NCBI RefSeq assembly: GCF_027943255.1
Contig: NC_072896.1
Coordinates: forward strand, 42,124,501 to 42,188,500
DNA length: 64,000 bases
Direction of reading: 5' to 3'
Source of the DNA: Anastrepha obliqua
Taxonomy: Eukaryota > Arthropoda > Insecta > Diptera > Tephritidae
Both the position numbers and the translations under genes were made by a program. The notes below the pieces were generated by a model that had not been told where the DNA came from, searched no databases, and worked only from the letters and a program-made list of their open reading frames with translations. This document shows positions 32,151-43,059 of the stretch, one piece after another (position 1 is the stretch's first letter; every line of letters begins with the position of its first letter).

Positions 32151-35025
32151 TATATATACATAATGTGTATATGTAAGTGCAGTTGCTTGTCGCAGTTGCA
32201 TTTAATACTAATAAGTAGTTAGGTAGACATGATTAGTAACTTGTTGTTGCTCCGTATGTACTCAGGCAATATCGCCTACGCGTTTAAAAGCTCTTGAGTT
32301 GCCATTCAGTCGAATCAGTGGATTCACTTTCATGCACTTAAGTGAGCACATATTTAATTAGAGAAGATGACAACAACACTCGCAACAACAACAATAAGGC
32401 ATGCAACAGTAGCTTCTTGCACTCCATTAATTAACCGCACATCGCATCAAACGCATCACACAAACGCACACAAATACACGGACGGAGGGTGGAAGATGTG
32501 ACGCACAAAGTGCATTAGATACGACGACAATACTAGTCGTTATCGCCCGCCGCCCTGCCTATGCCTCAACAAACGTTACCATCCCCAGTGCAACTTGAAC
32601 CGCCAATGACGCGTACACGCGCACACTTAACCCGCTTCTGCCGCGAACGAGTGCAAGAAGGCAGGCGACAGAACAGCACCCCGAACGCCGACTGCAATTA
32701 CAGAAATGAAATTGCGATTTTACGGTGAATATTATAACACAGCATTTGTGTGTATGGGTTCAAGTTCGGCACAATTTTAACATGCCGCAAGTGGCAAATG
32801 CAACCAGATAGTGACACCAATTCGCCTTTATAATGTTGTTCCTCACTCTTCTTTTGTAACTGACTATTCTCACTTAAATTCTCATTTTCCCTTTCCATTT
32901 TTGCGAAATGCAAGTTTTATATGACTCGAGGGACGATAGATGCATCCTATCCTCTGTGGTGTGCAAGTGCAGCAAGGTGGCATATACCCACTCCACTACA
33001 CCACTACCACTGCCGCTCAAAGCGAATACTTACAGTGAAAGTTAATTATGGCCATTAAGTCTACACCCGCGACCACTGCCAATGTGTGGCATTGCACATC
33101 GACGCCTGTTGGCGTTGGTGAATGTATGAGTGTGGCAAGCGCAACGTAGTCATTTCAGTTTTTAGTTGACGGCAATGTAAACAACTCAACTTCCGACCGC
33201 CAACAAAACACTCACGCATTACCCAGCTAACAGACATGTCGGGCGCCATTAAGGCAGCCATGCAACAACGCTGTTGCAGTTCCTGACGGTGCGGTGAGAA
33301 GCGGGAGTGCGCGGCGTACATTCGCAGCAGTTGAATTCCGAACGCGCAATACGTCATTTCGTTTAATTAAGAGGGCGGGTGCTGGGTGTTGCCTGTCACA
33401 CTATAGAGGTCGGCAGGCTGCCACACGTCATCGGCCGCTGTTGCCACATTTTCGCAACATTGCAAAACAGCTTTAAGGCATTCAGTAAGCCGCTACAATG
33501 TTGATCGTATGTAATTGCAATAGCCAGCTGGCCACAAGACAGTGTGCAACACATTAAACGAGCCGCACGTGCCGCACGGCAATGAAGCGACAAAGCGGTA
33601 AAGCCGACAATATTGCGAAAGCAAATGCGCGATAGCTGGCAGGCTTACAACGCGCAACGGTCAAGAACAGGCTACTACGGCTAGCAACACTCGCCATATG
33701 GGTCGCCTGATAAAGGATTCGCCATTGTGTGTATGTTGTGCGCTTCCCACCCGGTAATCATTGAATCATTACCCACGTTGCACACTGCCTTGCCGCCCAC
33801 TCAATCAGCCACTCCTTTGCCACTTTGAAGCTTTGCCATTTCTTTCGGTTTAATTAAATTGTGCAACACGCGGCATATCGCTGGTGCCACGTCGGCCCCC
33901 TCGTTTCAATGCTATTGAGAGAAGAAATATTATTTACATGTAAAGGAGAGAAATGAGCACTACGCATACGAATTCGAAAAAATAGCAGTTGAAAGATGCT
34001 GAAGATTACGGTGAAGTGGGCAGGGATGCAAAATTAAGTGCACGGCATAATTCGATTCAATTTGCTTCTTTACCAGACGCAATCAAATTAGGCGCAAAAT
34101 GTTTTTCACAAAAGGCGAGATATTGGGCAAAAACATAAAGTGCGGCGGTAGTGGCAATTACAATTAAAACAACAATATTCGCAGCGCGTAACTAAAAACA
34201 AGAAACGCGAAAGACAATCGTAACCAAAGAAGAGGAAACATAAAAGCACACACGAGTACAACAACAATCAAAAGACGAACGACACAAAAAAATTTTATTG
34301 GGAGTCTTCGTTTGAGCTGTTCTGAAATACTTGCATACCTACCAAGATTGCGCCTTCCGAATTCGCTGTGACGTCACTCCAAATAAAAAAAACATAAGGA
34401 AGAAAAATTAGTTGTTTGTGAATCAGAAAAGTATTATTCATGCTTCACAATTCAGCACGCGGCAAATAAAAAAGTAATTTATTTTGCTTTTGTTGGTTTA
34501 GTTGAAAAAATTACGTTATTGGTTTTCAAAATCGCAAAAAATAAAGTGGCGGTTTTCTGTACACCGTGCATGCCTACATACCAGCTAATTGAGAGTGAAA
34601 AGTTGCTAAGTCCACTTTTTCTGAAAACGTTTATTTTAATGGAAAATGCAAGAAACATAAAAAATGCATCGTTTTCTAGAATATCAAACTACCTTTTTTA
34701 TTTCTAACCATTTATATTCAGTGATAAGCAACGTTGCGTAGTCAAAAGCCACCGAAAATGTGATAAGTCGAAAAGAATCCAAAAACTAAGTGTGGAAATC
34801 AATTCGTTTGAAGAATTTTTCCCTTAGAATATTCGATCTATCGATTGTATTAGTGATGTTGCAAAATAAGTGCTTAAAGAAAATGACTTTGAGAGGTTTG
34901 TATTCTTCCCAATAAAATTTCAGAATTTTGGCTAATATCTAAATAAGTATATGTGTACGCAGAATTGGATTGCACAGCGCAAGACATAAAATGTTGACTA
35001 AAAGCGCCTCCGATTCGTCACTTCG
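32151..35025. other. Long non-coding stretch without transposons
   Basis: Almost 3 kb with no recognisable transposon, of more even base composition (32400-34300) and many CA/AC words. Frames on both strands are short and lack support. A transposon-free block in such a littered window could be retained regulatory DNA, but I see no specific site. Confidence 0.35.
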
Positions 35026-35027
35026 AG

Positions 35028-35115
35028 CTAAGGTTAGGTTAAGTTAGGTTAACCTGGTTGGCAATAAGCCACGCATAGACCTTTTGGCCCCAGCGATACC
35101 TGATGGAGACTGACC
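35028..35115 (-). mobile_element. LINE-C 3' tail
   Basis: Minus strand reads GGTATCGCTGGGGCCAAAAG, GTCTATGCGTGGCTTATTG, CCAACCAGG, then TTAACCTAACTTAACCTAAC. The same 3' end, with its own target duplication, occurs at 52432-52500. It is a 5'-truncated retroelement end of unknown family. Confidence 0.6.
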
Positions 35116-35339
35116 TCTATGAATACTGAAAGTAGACATCATGTAGGATGTCAGCGCTTGGAGGTCCAGATCCAGATCTCAGAGCTGGGAGATCCGATTT
35201 TGAGACGTCCTCCAGACCCTCAAACAATGGGGCTCCATGTCGAGCTTAATCCAACAAAAAAGGTTCGCGGAAGAAGAGCCTCAAAGCAACTGGTTAACCA
35301 TTTGCCTATTTTTTCGGAAAATCTGATTATGCCGGAACT

Positions 35340-35720
35340 GTACTATTAGAGAAACTGAAAACAGTCAATTCTGCGTGGTACACAACCATTTGCTTGTCAG
35401 AAGTTGTTGCAAAAATAAGGAAAACCAACCATCGAAGGCGGATCATCTCCTTCACCAAGCCAAAGCGAGGTCTCGCGCATCGGCTCACACAAGGGAGTTT
35501 TTGAGCAACCAAAAAAATCGAAGTAACCGTACAGCCCTGATTTGACACCTAATGATTTCTTTTTGTTACCGAACATCAAAAATAAAATGCGGGGTCAAAG
35601 TTTTTCAACGCGTGTAGAAGTTGTTCACAGCTCGGTTTGGAGGTATCAACTTGTGAGTACCAAAAGTGATTTGAAAGTTGATTTTAAACGAATCCAGAAG
35701 TCATTTAAGCCATTTTCATT
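35340..35720 (+). mobile_element. DD34D mariner C-terminal fragment
   Basis: Frameshifted AHTREF-like and IEVTVQP codons lead into YSPDLTPNDFFLLPNIKNK and MRGQSFSTRVE. This is the third-Asp block of mariner transposases and the sequence after it. The second-Asp block is scrambled (IISFTKPK). No termini were found. Confidence 0.65.
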
Positions 35721-35841
35721 TTCGCAGTAAAGCCATTTTCATTATTCTTTTACTGTATTTTCATTATTGTGCGCAAAGTATAAAAGGCAACTTTCGAAAG
35801 TACCCTGGGCTTTGTGCCAGCCACTTAAAAGATTTAAAGTA

Positions 35842-36607
35842 AAGGGTTTTTCAATAACAGGTGTTATTTTGAATAGTCCGCTATTTCGGTAGATGTCTCT
35901 TTTGAAGCTATCATTTTTTGATATTTGACAAGTAGAAACTACGCCATTGATAAAAATGGAACGATTCACGCTTAAACAACGCATTCAAATTATTAATCAT
36001 TAAATTATCAAGTTAGTGATGTGAAGAATAAAACCAGAGCACGTCGCTCAAGAACAGCCGAAATTATTGCTGTTATAGCCGAAAGTGTTGAAGAAAACCC
36101 AGGTTTGTCCATTCCTCGCAGTTCTTTGGAATTAGGCATTCCACAAACTTCATTACATCGATTTGGGTCTTAAGGCTTATAAAGTCCAGTTAACATAGGA
36201 ACTCAAATGCATAAAAATGATCCGGAATTCCATCGAAAAATCATCTTGAGTGATGATGGGCCTCATCCACCTCGGTGGCTTCGTCAACAAGCAAAATTGT
36301 CGGATCTGGGGCTCAGAAAATACAAGTGTTATTATTGAAAGGCCTCTCCATCCTTAACGTGTGACTGTTTGGGGCGGTTTATGGTCTGGTGGAGTCATTG
36401 GTCCTTACTTTTTCGAAAATGAAGCTGGAGCAACAGTTACGGTGAATGAATTGCGCTATTGAGAGATGATTAAAAATTGTTTATGGCCGGAATTGAATGG
36501 TATTGATCTGGACAATGTTTATTTTCTACAAGACGGCGCTACGTGCCACACAAGCAACAAAACTATTGATATTTTCCGGGAATAACACCTCTTATTGGAA
36601 AACCCTT
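35842..36607 (+). mobile_element. rosa-type mariner copy A3 with both ends, C-terminus deleted
   Basis: A 766-base element between TA duplications. The left repeat is AAGGGTTTTTCAATAACAGG and the right is its inverse, ending CTTATTGGAAAACCCTT. It keeps the N-terminus (ATG 35953, MERFTLKQRIQIINH), then decayed linker codons, GGFVNKQNCRIWGSENTSV, VTVWGGLWSGGVIGPYFF, VTVNELRY and the second-Asp block VYFLQDGATCHTSN. Right after IDIFRE it jumps to the inverted repeat, so the third Asp and C-terminus are gone. Its deletion is complementary to copies A1 and A4, which lost the N-terminal two thirds. Confidence 0.9.
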
Positions 36608-36756
36608 TAGTTAGCACTAATCCACTTTTTTGCAAGCTGATGTCAGTTCTTAAAGTCATTATACTGTTGAAATACTCAAGCCAGAGGCTAGTTATCAGTG
36701 TAATCTTCAATTAAATGTTTTTCCAAAATTTCTTTGCACAATGTGACCAGCACCAA

Positions 36757-36830
36757 ATGATGTAAAACGTCCCACATTTGTAGTAGGGCCCACATCTTGC
36801 AGTGGCGCCGGTTTTGTAGTTTTACATCAT
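36757..36830. repeat. 12-bp inverted repeat ATGATGTAAAAC / GTTTTACATCAT
   Basis: Perfect arms at 36757-36768 and 36819-36830, 50 bases apart, inside a G+C-richer unassigned block (36740-36900). It could be the remains of a DNA transposon or a hairpin. Confidence 0.5.
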
Positions 36831-36839
36831 TCCCAAATG

Positions 36840-38078
36840 ATCAGTCCTAAAACCTCTGCTACTTTCGCCACTGTCTTAACTCTCCGTAGTGCCCCCGAGT
36901 CTGGCCAGACTGGCTTTTTCGACTTTGGACGTGAATTTAACATATTTCTACTATAAAAAACGACTTGAGCTTCCAGATAGATTCCTAAAATTTAATTTTC
37001 TATCGATTTATGGATATAACTTTAAAAAGGATACAGGACGAAAAAAGGCCAGACCCGGGTGCCCAAACGAAGGTTTTAAACAAAGTGTCCAACGTATGGT
37101 TAAATGAAGCATTCCTATATGATTGCCTTTTCAGAAGGATTAGAGCTCCTGTTGTCCATTAAATCAAATGGGTAAACACTTGCTAAAAATTCGTTACACA
37201 AATGGTAATAAATAAGTGAGAGTTAGATATTTTAAAGAAAGCGCAAATTTCTCGCAATTAAGAGAGATGACTTAATTATATGAGCAACTAAGTACTGACT
37301 TGCCGCCAAACAATGCACTTTCACCATAAAAAATAACCAACAAAAATAAAAATTATCGCACGCGGCATTATTTAACTCATCGTACAGTTATTTTTATCAA
37401 AAAAAAAATGTAAGCTGTTGTATTTAGGGTGGCTATGTTATTTTGATTATTGTAATTTCACTACTTGACAACTTAATTGTGTGAGCAGAAGTGTACGTTC
37501 GTATGCGCAATGTTTTTATTTTGAAGTAGAGCCGAGTACGAGTACGAGTATAGCGACATGCCTTGGCAGCAACTAAATTCTTATTAACAAACAACCAAAT
37601 CTGCGTATATGGGCAGCTCCCCTGCGGTTCAGCCTTATGATAAGTCGCCAAATTTAAAGTTTTTCTTTTTAATTTTTCTTCATTAATTTAATCATCTTCA
37701 ATTGCTTATGTCCGTCGCCTCATATTCAAACCGCTGTTTCGATACTCATTTGGCTTGCTGCACTTCCTCTCTAGCGTTTGTGTGTCGTGCATTAAGACCT
37801 TCACAGATATTCGGCATAAAAAGTCAAAGAAACGATAAAGTGACCATCCTGGGTTATAAAAACTTATGTGCTTCATACAAATTGATCCAAGTGAATACTC
37901 TGCGGTAAAAACTTGAACTTTTAAGACAAACTTCTCTTTCAGTATCTATTAAATGCGTGCCCGTTCTTCTGTATGCCGCAGAAATATGAAGAATGTAAAA
38001 GAAGTATGACAAGTCTCAAAGTCTCTCAAAGCATTAAAGAAAAGTGTTCTCCACAATATCTGTATCATTCTCAAGAAA
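36840..38078. other. Intergenic
   Basis: No supported gene. A decayed CVPVLLYAAEI-like frame at about 37955-38060 (+) is vaguely similar to the C-terminal half of LINE reverse transcriptases but too short to call. Confidence 0.35.
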
Positions 38079-38262
38079 ATAAATAAATAAATAATTGGCA
38101 CGGTGTTTGACCGAGCTCCTCCTCCTATTTGTGGCGTGCGTCTTGAAATGCAGAGTCCTACAGTTTTAAGCCAACTCCGAACGACAAATAGTTTTTCATG
38201 AGGATCTTTTTTATAGCAGAATCCACTCGGAGGGGCAACGGCTATTAGAAAAAAACTTTTTC
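38079..38262 (-). mobile_element. tRNA-derived SINE, 3' two thirds, copy g
   Basis: Reading the minus strand: AGCCGTTGCCCCTCCGAGTG, CTCATGAAAAAC, GTCGTTCGGAGTTGGC, TTAAAACTGTAGGAC, CAAGACGCACGCC, GAGGAGCTCGGTCAAACACC, then GTGCCAATTATTTATTTATT. The tRNA-like head is missing, as expected for a 5'-truncated retroposition. Confidence 0.8.
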
Positions 38263-38356
38263 TTCATATTGGTGGGGCGGCTACGGTGGTCCCAATGGGA
38301 CGGATGGGACATACTACATAAAATTGATATATTTTTTCGCAATAGCAAACAATTTA

Positions 38357-38660
38357 TTGTTAGTTTAGTTTGTTTACGTCAAACTGATTTAAAGGCTTTA
38401 ATTGCTTATTCTTCTGTTGCTCATATAGGAATTGTTTTAGGAGGTCTTATAACTCCAAGATATTTAGGATTTTGTGGTTCTTATACATTAATAATTGCTC
38501 ATGGACTTTGTTCTTCAGGACTTTTTTGTTTAGTTAATATCACATATGAACGGTTAGGTAGTCGAAGTTTATTAATTAATAAGGGTTTATTAAATTTTAT
38601 ACCTTCTATAACATTATGATGATTTTTGTTAAGAGCTTGTAATATAGCTGCACCTCCTAA
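38357..38660 (+). pseudogene. nad4: NUMT: nuclear insertion of mitochondrial nad4
   Basis: The translation [19 protein letters not shown], then [39 protein letters not shown] is the core of NADH dehydrogenase subunit 4. It stays in frame to 38660 only with the invertebrate mitochondrial code: TGA TGA reads Trp-Trp (TLWWFLL), AGA reads Ser, and ATA reads Met (CNMAAPP). It is very A+T-rich and T-rich at third positions like insect mtDNA. About 300 bases are present, cut at both ends. One conserved Trp (usually before GF) has become Leu, so some nuclear decay has occurred. It lies 95 bases from a SINE. Confidence 0.92.
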
Positions 38661-38664
38661 CTAA

Positions 38665-39780
38665 ATAAATGAATAGCTAAAAATAATGCGATAGCCATAT
38701 CACTATCACTGAGGATATCACGCTTCCAGCTATTAGCGAGCAGAATAGTAGATAAGGTAATTATTTTCCGTATACGGATGAGTTGGTGCTGCAAAAAGAC
38801 AGGATCATCACAGTGAGTATGTCGGAATGAAAATAACGTAACGTAAATGTTTGCTTTCGTTTACTTTTGAGAGACATCGTCAGTGAGTCAATATAGCAAC
38901 AGCGAATCGGCAAAACACTCGTACTTATTACGCCTCCATGTATGTATGAAGTAGATGTGCACATACATAAGTGATGCTACTGGGCGGAAGGCGATTGCTT
39001 TTGAATGTATTTGGATCTCAGCTGTAGCTGTGTCGAACATACCATACTGTGGAATTTTCGCCAAATAGCAAAAAAAACAGAGTAAATAATATATGTATGT
39101 ACACACATATTTCGAAATCAGAACGTGGCGCACCCGAGGCGGGAAAGACCGGCGTACAACCGCAGACAGTCGTTGGCGACCACAAAGCAAAATACACACA
39201 TAAATTTGTACGGCCGGTATTTAACAATGCAAAAAAAAGTTAACAAAATATTAAATTGCATGTGAAATAAATCCACGCTAAATACATATGTACATACGTA
39301 TGTATGTATGTATTTGAAATCAGATGTATGCATAAAATATAGAATAATTTATTCAATCACATATTTTATTAATTAAAAAGACAAATTTTATTTCCAAATA
39401 TCATAATTTTTATAGCAAATAATTATATAGGATACATATGCACCTATACATACATATGTACATATGTATGAGAACAGATATGTGCGCAAATTCAGATATG
39501 TACAGAAATATTTATTATGGTGCGAATTTTAGGGCTGTTTAATATAAAAATTTAATTTTTCTGTGTATTAGGAATTGCGTTTCGAAGGTAAAATATCTTT
39601 TTGCGACATTCAGCGCCCATAGCTACCTTTAAGTAAAGAGCCTTTCAAAAGACGCGCTTAGATGTTGTTTTAAAATAGAACCTGTACAATTTAGATTCCT
39701 TCAGCGTTCACTATTTTTATTCAAAATACTGTACCCAACATTTAAATGTTAAAAATTACATCATTTAATTGTCCACCATG
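38665..39780. other. Intergenic with ACATATGTATG repeats
   Basis: ATGTATGTATG-type patches around 39085-39105, 39285-39315 and 39430-39475. No gene seen. Confidence 0.4.
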
Positions 39781-39784
39781 AGCT

Positions 39785-40440
39785 GGGACATTGGTTGGTT
39801 GGTTGGTTTAAGTGGTGATTCGTCCAAAATACAACTAGCGCTTCCGCACCATTTTGTTGACACATCCTCGTTACCAACTTGTTTACCAGATATTTACAGC
39901 ATGACTATATTCAGTCTGTGCAGCTCAGGAACCTTATTAGGTTGTTGTCATCTAAGCCAGACAGTTGTTTAAGACTCTCGAACAGCGGTTTGCCCGGAAA
40001 AGGGTCGACTGAATTGGTCTCAGAGACTTCGTACCCGGTTATAGGCATCTCCCTGACTGTTGTTAAAGGGGAATTGCACAACTTATTTCTCAGGAAGGCG
40101 CAGAAAAGGTGGAGCTCCATTTCTTCATGTGCTATTGCGAAAACCCTGTGGCCCCAGTACAGGAAACGCAGGTCGCAAAAAGTCCTAAGGATTCCACTAC
40201 ATTGAATTTCCAAACTCGTAGCTGAGTTTACCGGTCATTGGACGATCGACACATACGCAGAAAATCTATAGGAACCTTTCGGAGAAAGAGACTGCACTTT
40301 CTCTACAGCCAGCCAGAGCTGTTGCTGTAATGTGGAAGGTTGATGGAATTTTGGTTGGCGCTCTACATCAGGCTGTCGATGAAAGGAGCTCCCAGTGACC
40401 TTAGTCGTCTAGCTACCAAGCCGCTACAACATTTTATAAG
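39785..40440 (-). mobile_element. LINE-B 3' end with (AACC)n tail
   Basis: The minus strand carries the C-terminal finger and tail of an RNase H-type LINE: WRLQQQLW-like codons, then HEEMELHLFCAFL, GKPLFESLKQLSG, LDDNNLIRFLSCTDWI, a stop, and a 3' untranslated region ending CCACTTAAACC(AACC)n at 39790. The same terminus occurs at 45905-46130 and 61533-62345. It has moderate decay but a 100-codon frame is open (40213-39911). Confidence 0.75.
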
Positions 40441-40463
40441 TTACTTTCAAATAGTTAATAGAA

Positions 40464-40788
40464 GGCGGCCGCCATAGCCGAAGGGGTTAGTGCGTGACTA
40501 CCATTCGGAATTTAGAGAGAAAGTAGATTCGAATCTCGGTGAAAGATCAAATTGAAAAAAAGTTGTTTCTAATAATAGCCGCCCTCGGCAGGCAATGGCA
40601 AACCTCTGAGTGTATTTGTACCAGAAAAAAACGCCTCATACAAAAAATATCTGCCGTTCGGAGTCGGCTTGAAACTGTAGGTCCCTCCATTTGCGGAACG
40701 ACATCAAGACGCACACCACAAATAGGAGGAGGAGCTCAGCCAAACACCCAAAAAGTGTTTACGCGCCTATTATATATATTATAAAAGA
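40464..40788 (+). mobile_element. tRNA-derived SINE, near-complete copy h
   Basis: Starts GAAGGCGGCCGCCATAGCCG. The A box is TAGCCGAAGGGG and the B box is AGATTCGAATCTC. The full body has CTCGGCAGGCAATGGCAAAC, CTGCCGTTCGGAGTCGGC, CTCCATTTGCGGAACG and CATCAAGACGCACACCAC. The end is GAGCTCAGCCAAACACC...ACGCGCCTATTATATAT. AGAAGGCGGCC is repeated directly after it, where a second SINE-like head begins. Confidence 0.88.
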
Positions 40789-40789
40789 A

Positions 40790-40925
40790 GGCGGCCCTGT
40801 AATGGCCCTGAATGGGGTTGTGCAGAACTACCATTCGGTTGTTCTCAGATTCAGTGAATACTATGAGCATCTTACAAAAATCTTCTGTTGTGCCGAAGCG
40901 GTTTAAAACTGCAGAGGACCTTACT
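40790..40925 (+). mobile_element. Second, decayed SINE head abutting copy h
   Basis: GGCGGCCCTGTAATGGCCC and CTGAATGGGGTT with ACTACCATTCGG resemble the SINE head with a damaged A box, then GGTTTAAAACTGCAGAG from the body with the middle deleted. Tandem or secondary insertion. Confidence 0.45.
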
Positions 40926-41036
40926 CGCAAACCCGCGTCAGGCGCAAACGGCTAATTGTAGAAATCGGTGAAAATCTTAACAAACATAAAAACGTAAATT
41001 GCTAATGTTTTCGTATGTAAAATTCAGGTCTTTTTT

Positions 41037-41104
41037 TAATTCGCGCCTACACCTTTTCCGGGTGTGTGGCCAAGCTCCTCCTCCTAATTGTGGTGTGCGT
41101 CTTT
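41037..41104 (-). mobile_element. SINE tail fragment j
   Basis: Minus strand: CACACCACAATTAGGAGGAG, GAGCTTGGCCACACACC, then GGCGCGAATTAAAAAAA. Last 70 bases only. Confidence 0.7.
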
Positions 41105-41492
41105 ATGATCTCTTTACGCGGCCTCCGAACGACTATGGTACGTTGATGGTAAAGTACTCTCCAAGCGCTAACTTTTCTCATATTACGGCTTTATCCAAGA
41201 GCAGGGTTTCCAACTGTGCGAGAAGCAAAATAACGCCAAAGAAAATTCAATGTCCTTTTGTCTAGTTGCCCATTTTTCCACTTAGTTATAAATTATCGAC
41301 TGAAACGCATCATGTGTTTTCGACACATCACCGACGTGATGGTTCAACAAAACAGGCTACTCGCGCATTGAGCTTTGCGGACATATCTCACAAGATAAAA
41401 AAACAATGCACTGCTTGCACTTCGGATCATTTAATACGTCCAAAAAAAATTAATAAAAAATAATAAAGAAATAGGCATTCGTTAAAGAAATA

Positions 41493-42111
41493 TAGGGCCC
41501 GCCATTTATCGTTACGGATTTGAACTAGGTATTATTTGAAGAATGGTAACACTTAGCTGTCATCTGATTTGACAGAAAATTAGTTTTATTCTTCCGCTGA
41601 ACGAAAATGGTTGTGTATACGCTCAAAGAACGCTGGGAAATATTGCGACATTACTTTGAAAATCATGGTAATGTTGCAGAATGTGTACGAAAATTACGTA
41701 CGGCAATGGGAAGAAGAAAAGCACCGAATGAAGTGTATGTGCGTTACTTTGCGAAAAAAGTAAGAGAAACTGGGTTGCTTATTGACAAACCAACGCGTGA
41801 CCGACCGATTTGACGCCGTTGGATTATTATCTTTGGGGTGCCGTCAAAGACCAGTGTTATGCCAACAAACCAGCAACAATTGATGCACTGAAGACCAACA
41901 TACGCGATGTCAATCGAAAATGTATTGAAAAATTGGACCGATCGTATGGGATGGTGCATGGCTAGCCGAGGCAGCCATATGAATGAAGTTGTGTTCCATC
42001 ATTAACCGGAAGGATTGTACCTCAAAATAAAAAAAAAACATTTTGGAAAAATATTGAGTAGTTTCTTTTTTATAGCATTTTTAATTCCGTAAAGTTATAT
42101 GGCGGACCCTG
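41493..42111 (+). mobile_element. Core-deleted mariner-like element encoding only a DNA-binding domain
   Basis: 619 bases between TA duplications. The inverted ends share GGG(C/T)CCGCCAT and TTACGGA. ATG at 41607 opens 68 codons, MVVYTLKERWEILRHYFENH, then VAECVRKLRTAMGRRK and FAKKVRETGLLIDKP. This is the helix-turn-helix N-terminus of a DD41D-like transposase, free of stops. Right after it the frame breaks, and codons for the third-Asp block TPLDYYLWGAVKDQCYANKP and a decayed C-terminus ending SRGSHMNEVVFHH follow. The first two catalytic Asp are deleted. A protein made from it could bind the element's ends without cutting. Confidence 0.85.
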
Positions 42112-42114
42112 TAT

Positions 42115-42960
42115 AAACAGTGGTTGGAGATGCCACTGACGAAATCAAATGAATGTACTTAAGAATTCCAGTAGCGTAATACACACAATAAAATAATTTT
42201 TATTACAAGTAGGTACATGGCGTGGCGGTAGGGCGTGTCGGCATTTTACCTACAACTAATTTCCACTGTCCCTATGTAGTTGCTAGTGATTCGTCCACAT
42301 CAGTTGTCCTCAGGCGTGCCGACTGCCAACAAAGCACACTTCACAACATTCAGTCAATTTCACAACTGCTGAATCCAACGGTAAAACAAAATCAAAACTT
42401 TGAAATGTCTTCCTTGTTTGCTTCGTCCTCCCACAAACCCCTCCCATATGTGCTTATTTAACGTTTATTTGTAGGTAATATTCACACACATTTACATACA
42501 CATCTCTGTGCATCCGTTGTGGGAATATGTACGTGTCACAAACGTGCTTGAGCGCGTTACTAAAAAGTTTTCGCATTTCCTTGCCACCTCAGCCTCTTGT
42601 ACAACCAATGTCACCAAATCTACGAAGTTTCCACTGTGACCCATTTCTTCTCACCACTACTCCCTTCGTCTTCTACTGTTCATCTGCGTGCCTGTGAGTC
42701 TGTGTTTTGACTTCATAACTTTATTTCTAATTTACAAGTTGCGTAAAATTATCATTACAATCACGCCCGATTTCTAACTTCATAATCGTCTAAATCCAAT
42801 TTAAATATGAATGAAAACGATTTCTTGATTAAGCAGCGAAAGATCATTGCTCACCTCACCTCCACCCACGACCGAATCTGCTAGCATTTGCTTGAACAAC
42901 TAGAAGACAAGCTGACATTTAGTCAGTCATTCCGTTATTTAACGAAATTCCAGTTGCAAA
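42115..42960. other. Intergenic, nothing recognised
   Basis: C/T- and CA-rich patches, no gene or repeat identified. Confidence 0.4.
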
Positions 42961-42961
42961 A

Positions 42962-43055
42962 CACTTCGGCAGCGCATGCAAATGGCAAACCTCCGAACGG
43001 ATTTGTACCATGAAAAAGCTTCTCATGAAAACCATCTGCCGCGTGGAGGTGGCGC
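42962..43055 (+). mobile_element. SINE middle fragment k
   Basis: CTTCGGCAGCGCATGCAAAT, GGCAAACCTCCGAACGG, CATGAAAAAGCTTCTCATG and ATCTGCCGCGTGGAGG match the SINE body. Head and tail are missing. Confidence 0.65.
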
Positions 43056-43059
43056 AATA

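Noticed and set aside
37925..38080. Possible LINE C-terminal fragment (VPVLLYAAEI)
   Set aside because: Only about ten residues resemble the PVLxYGAEAW motif. The rest does not align, so it could be chance.
40464..40800. AGAAGGCGGCC repeats as a target duplication of SINE copy h
   Set aside because: GGCGGCC is also the normal 5' start of the SINE (see copy at 58046), so the repeat may just be the start of a second SINE head.
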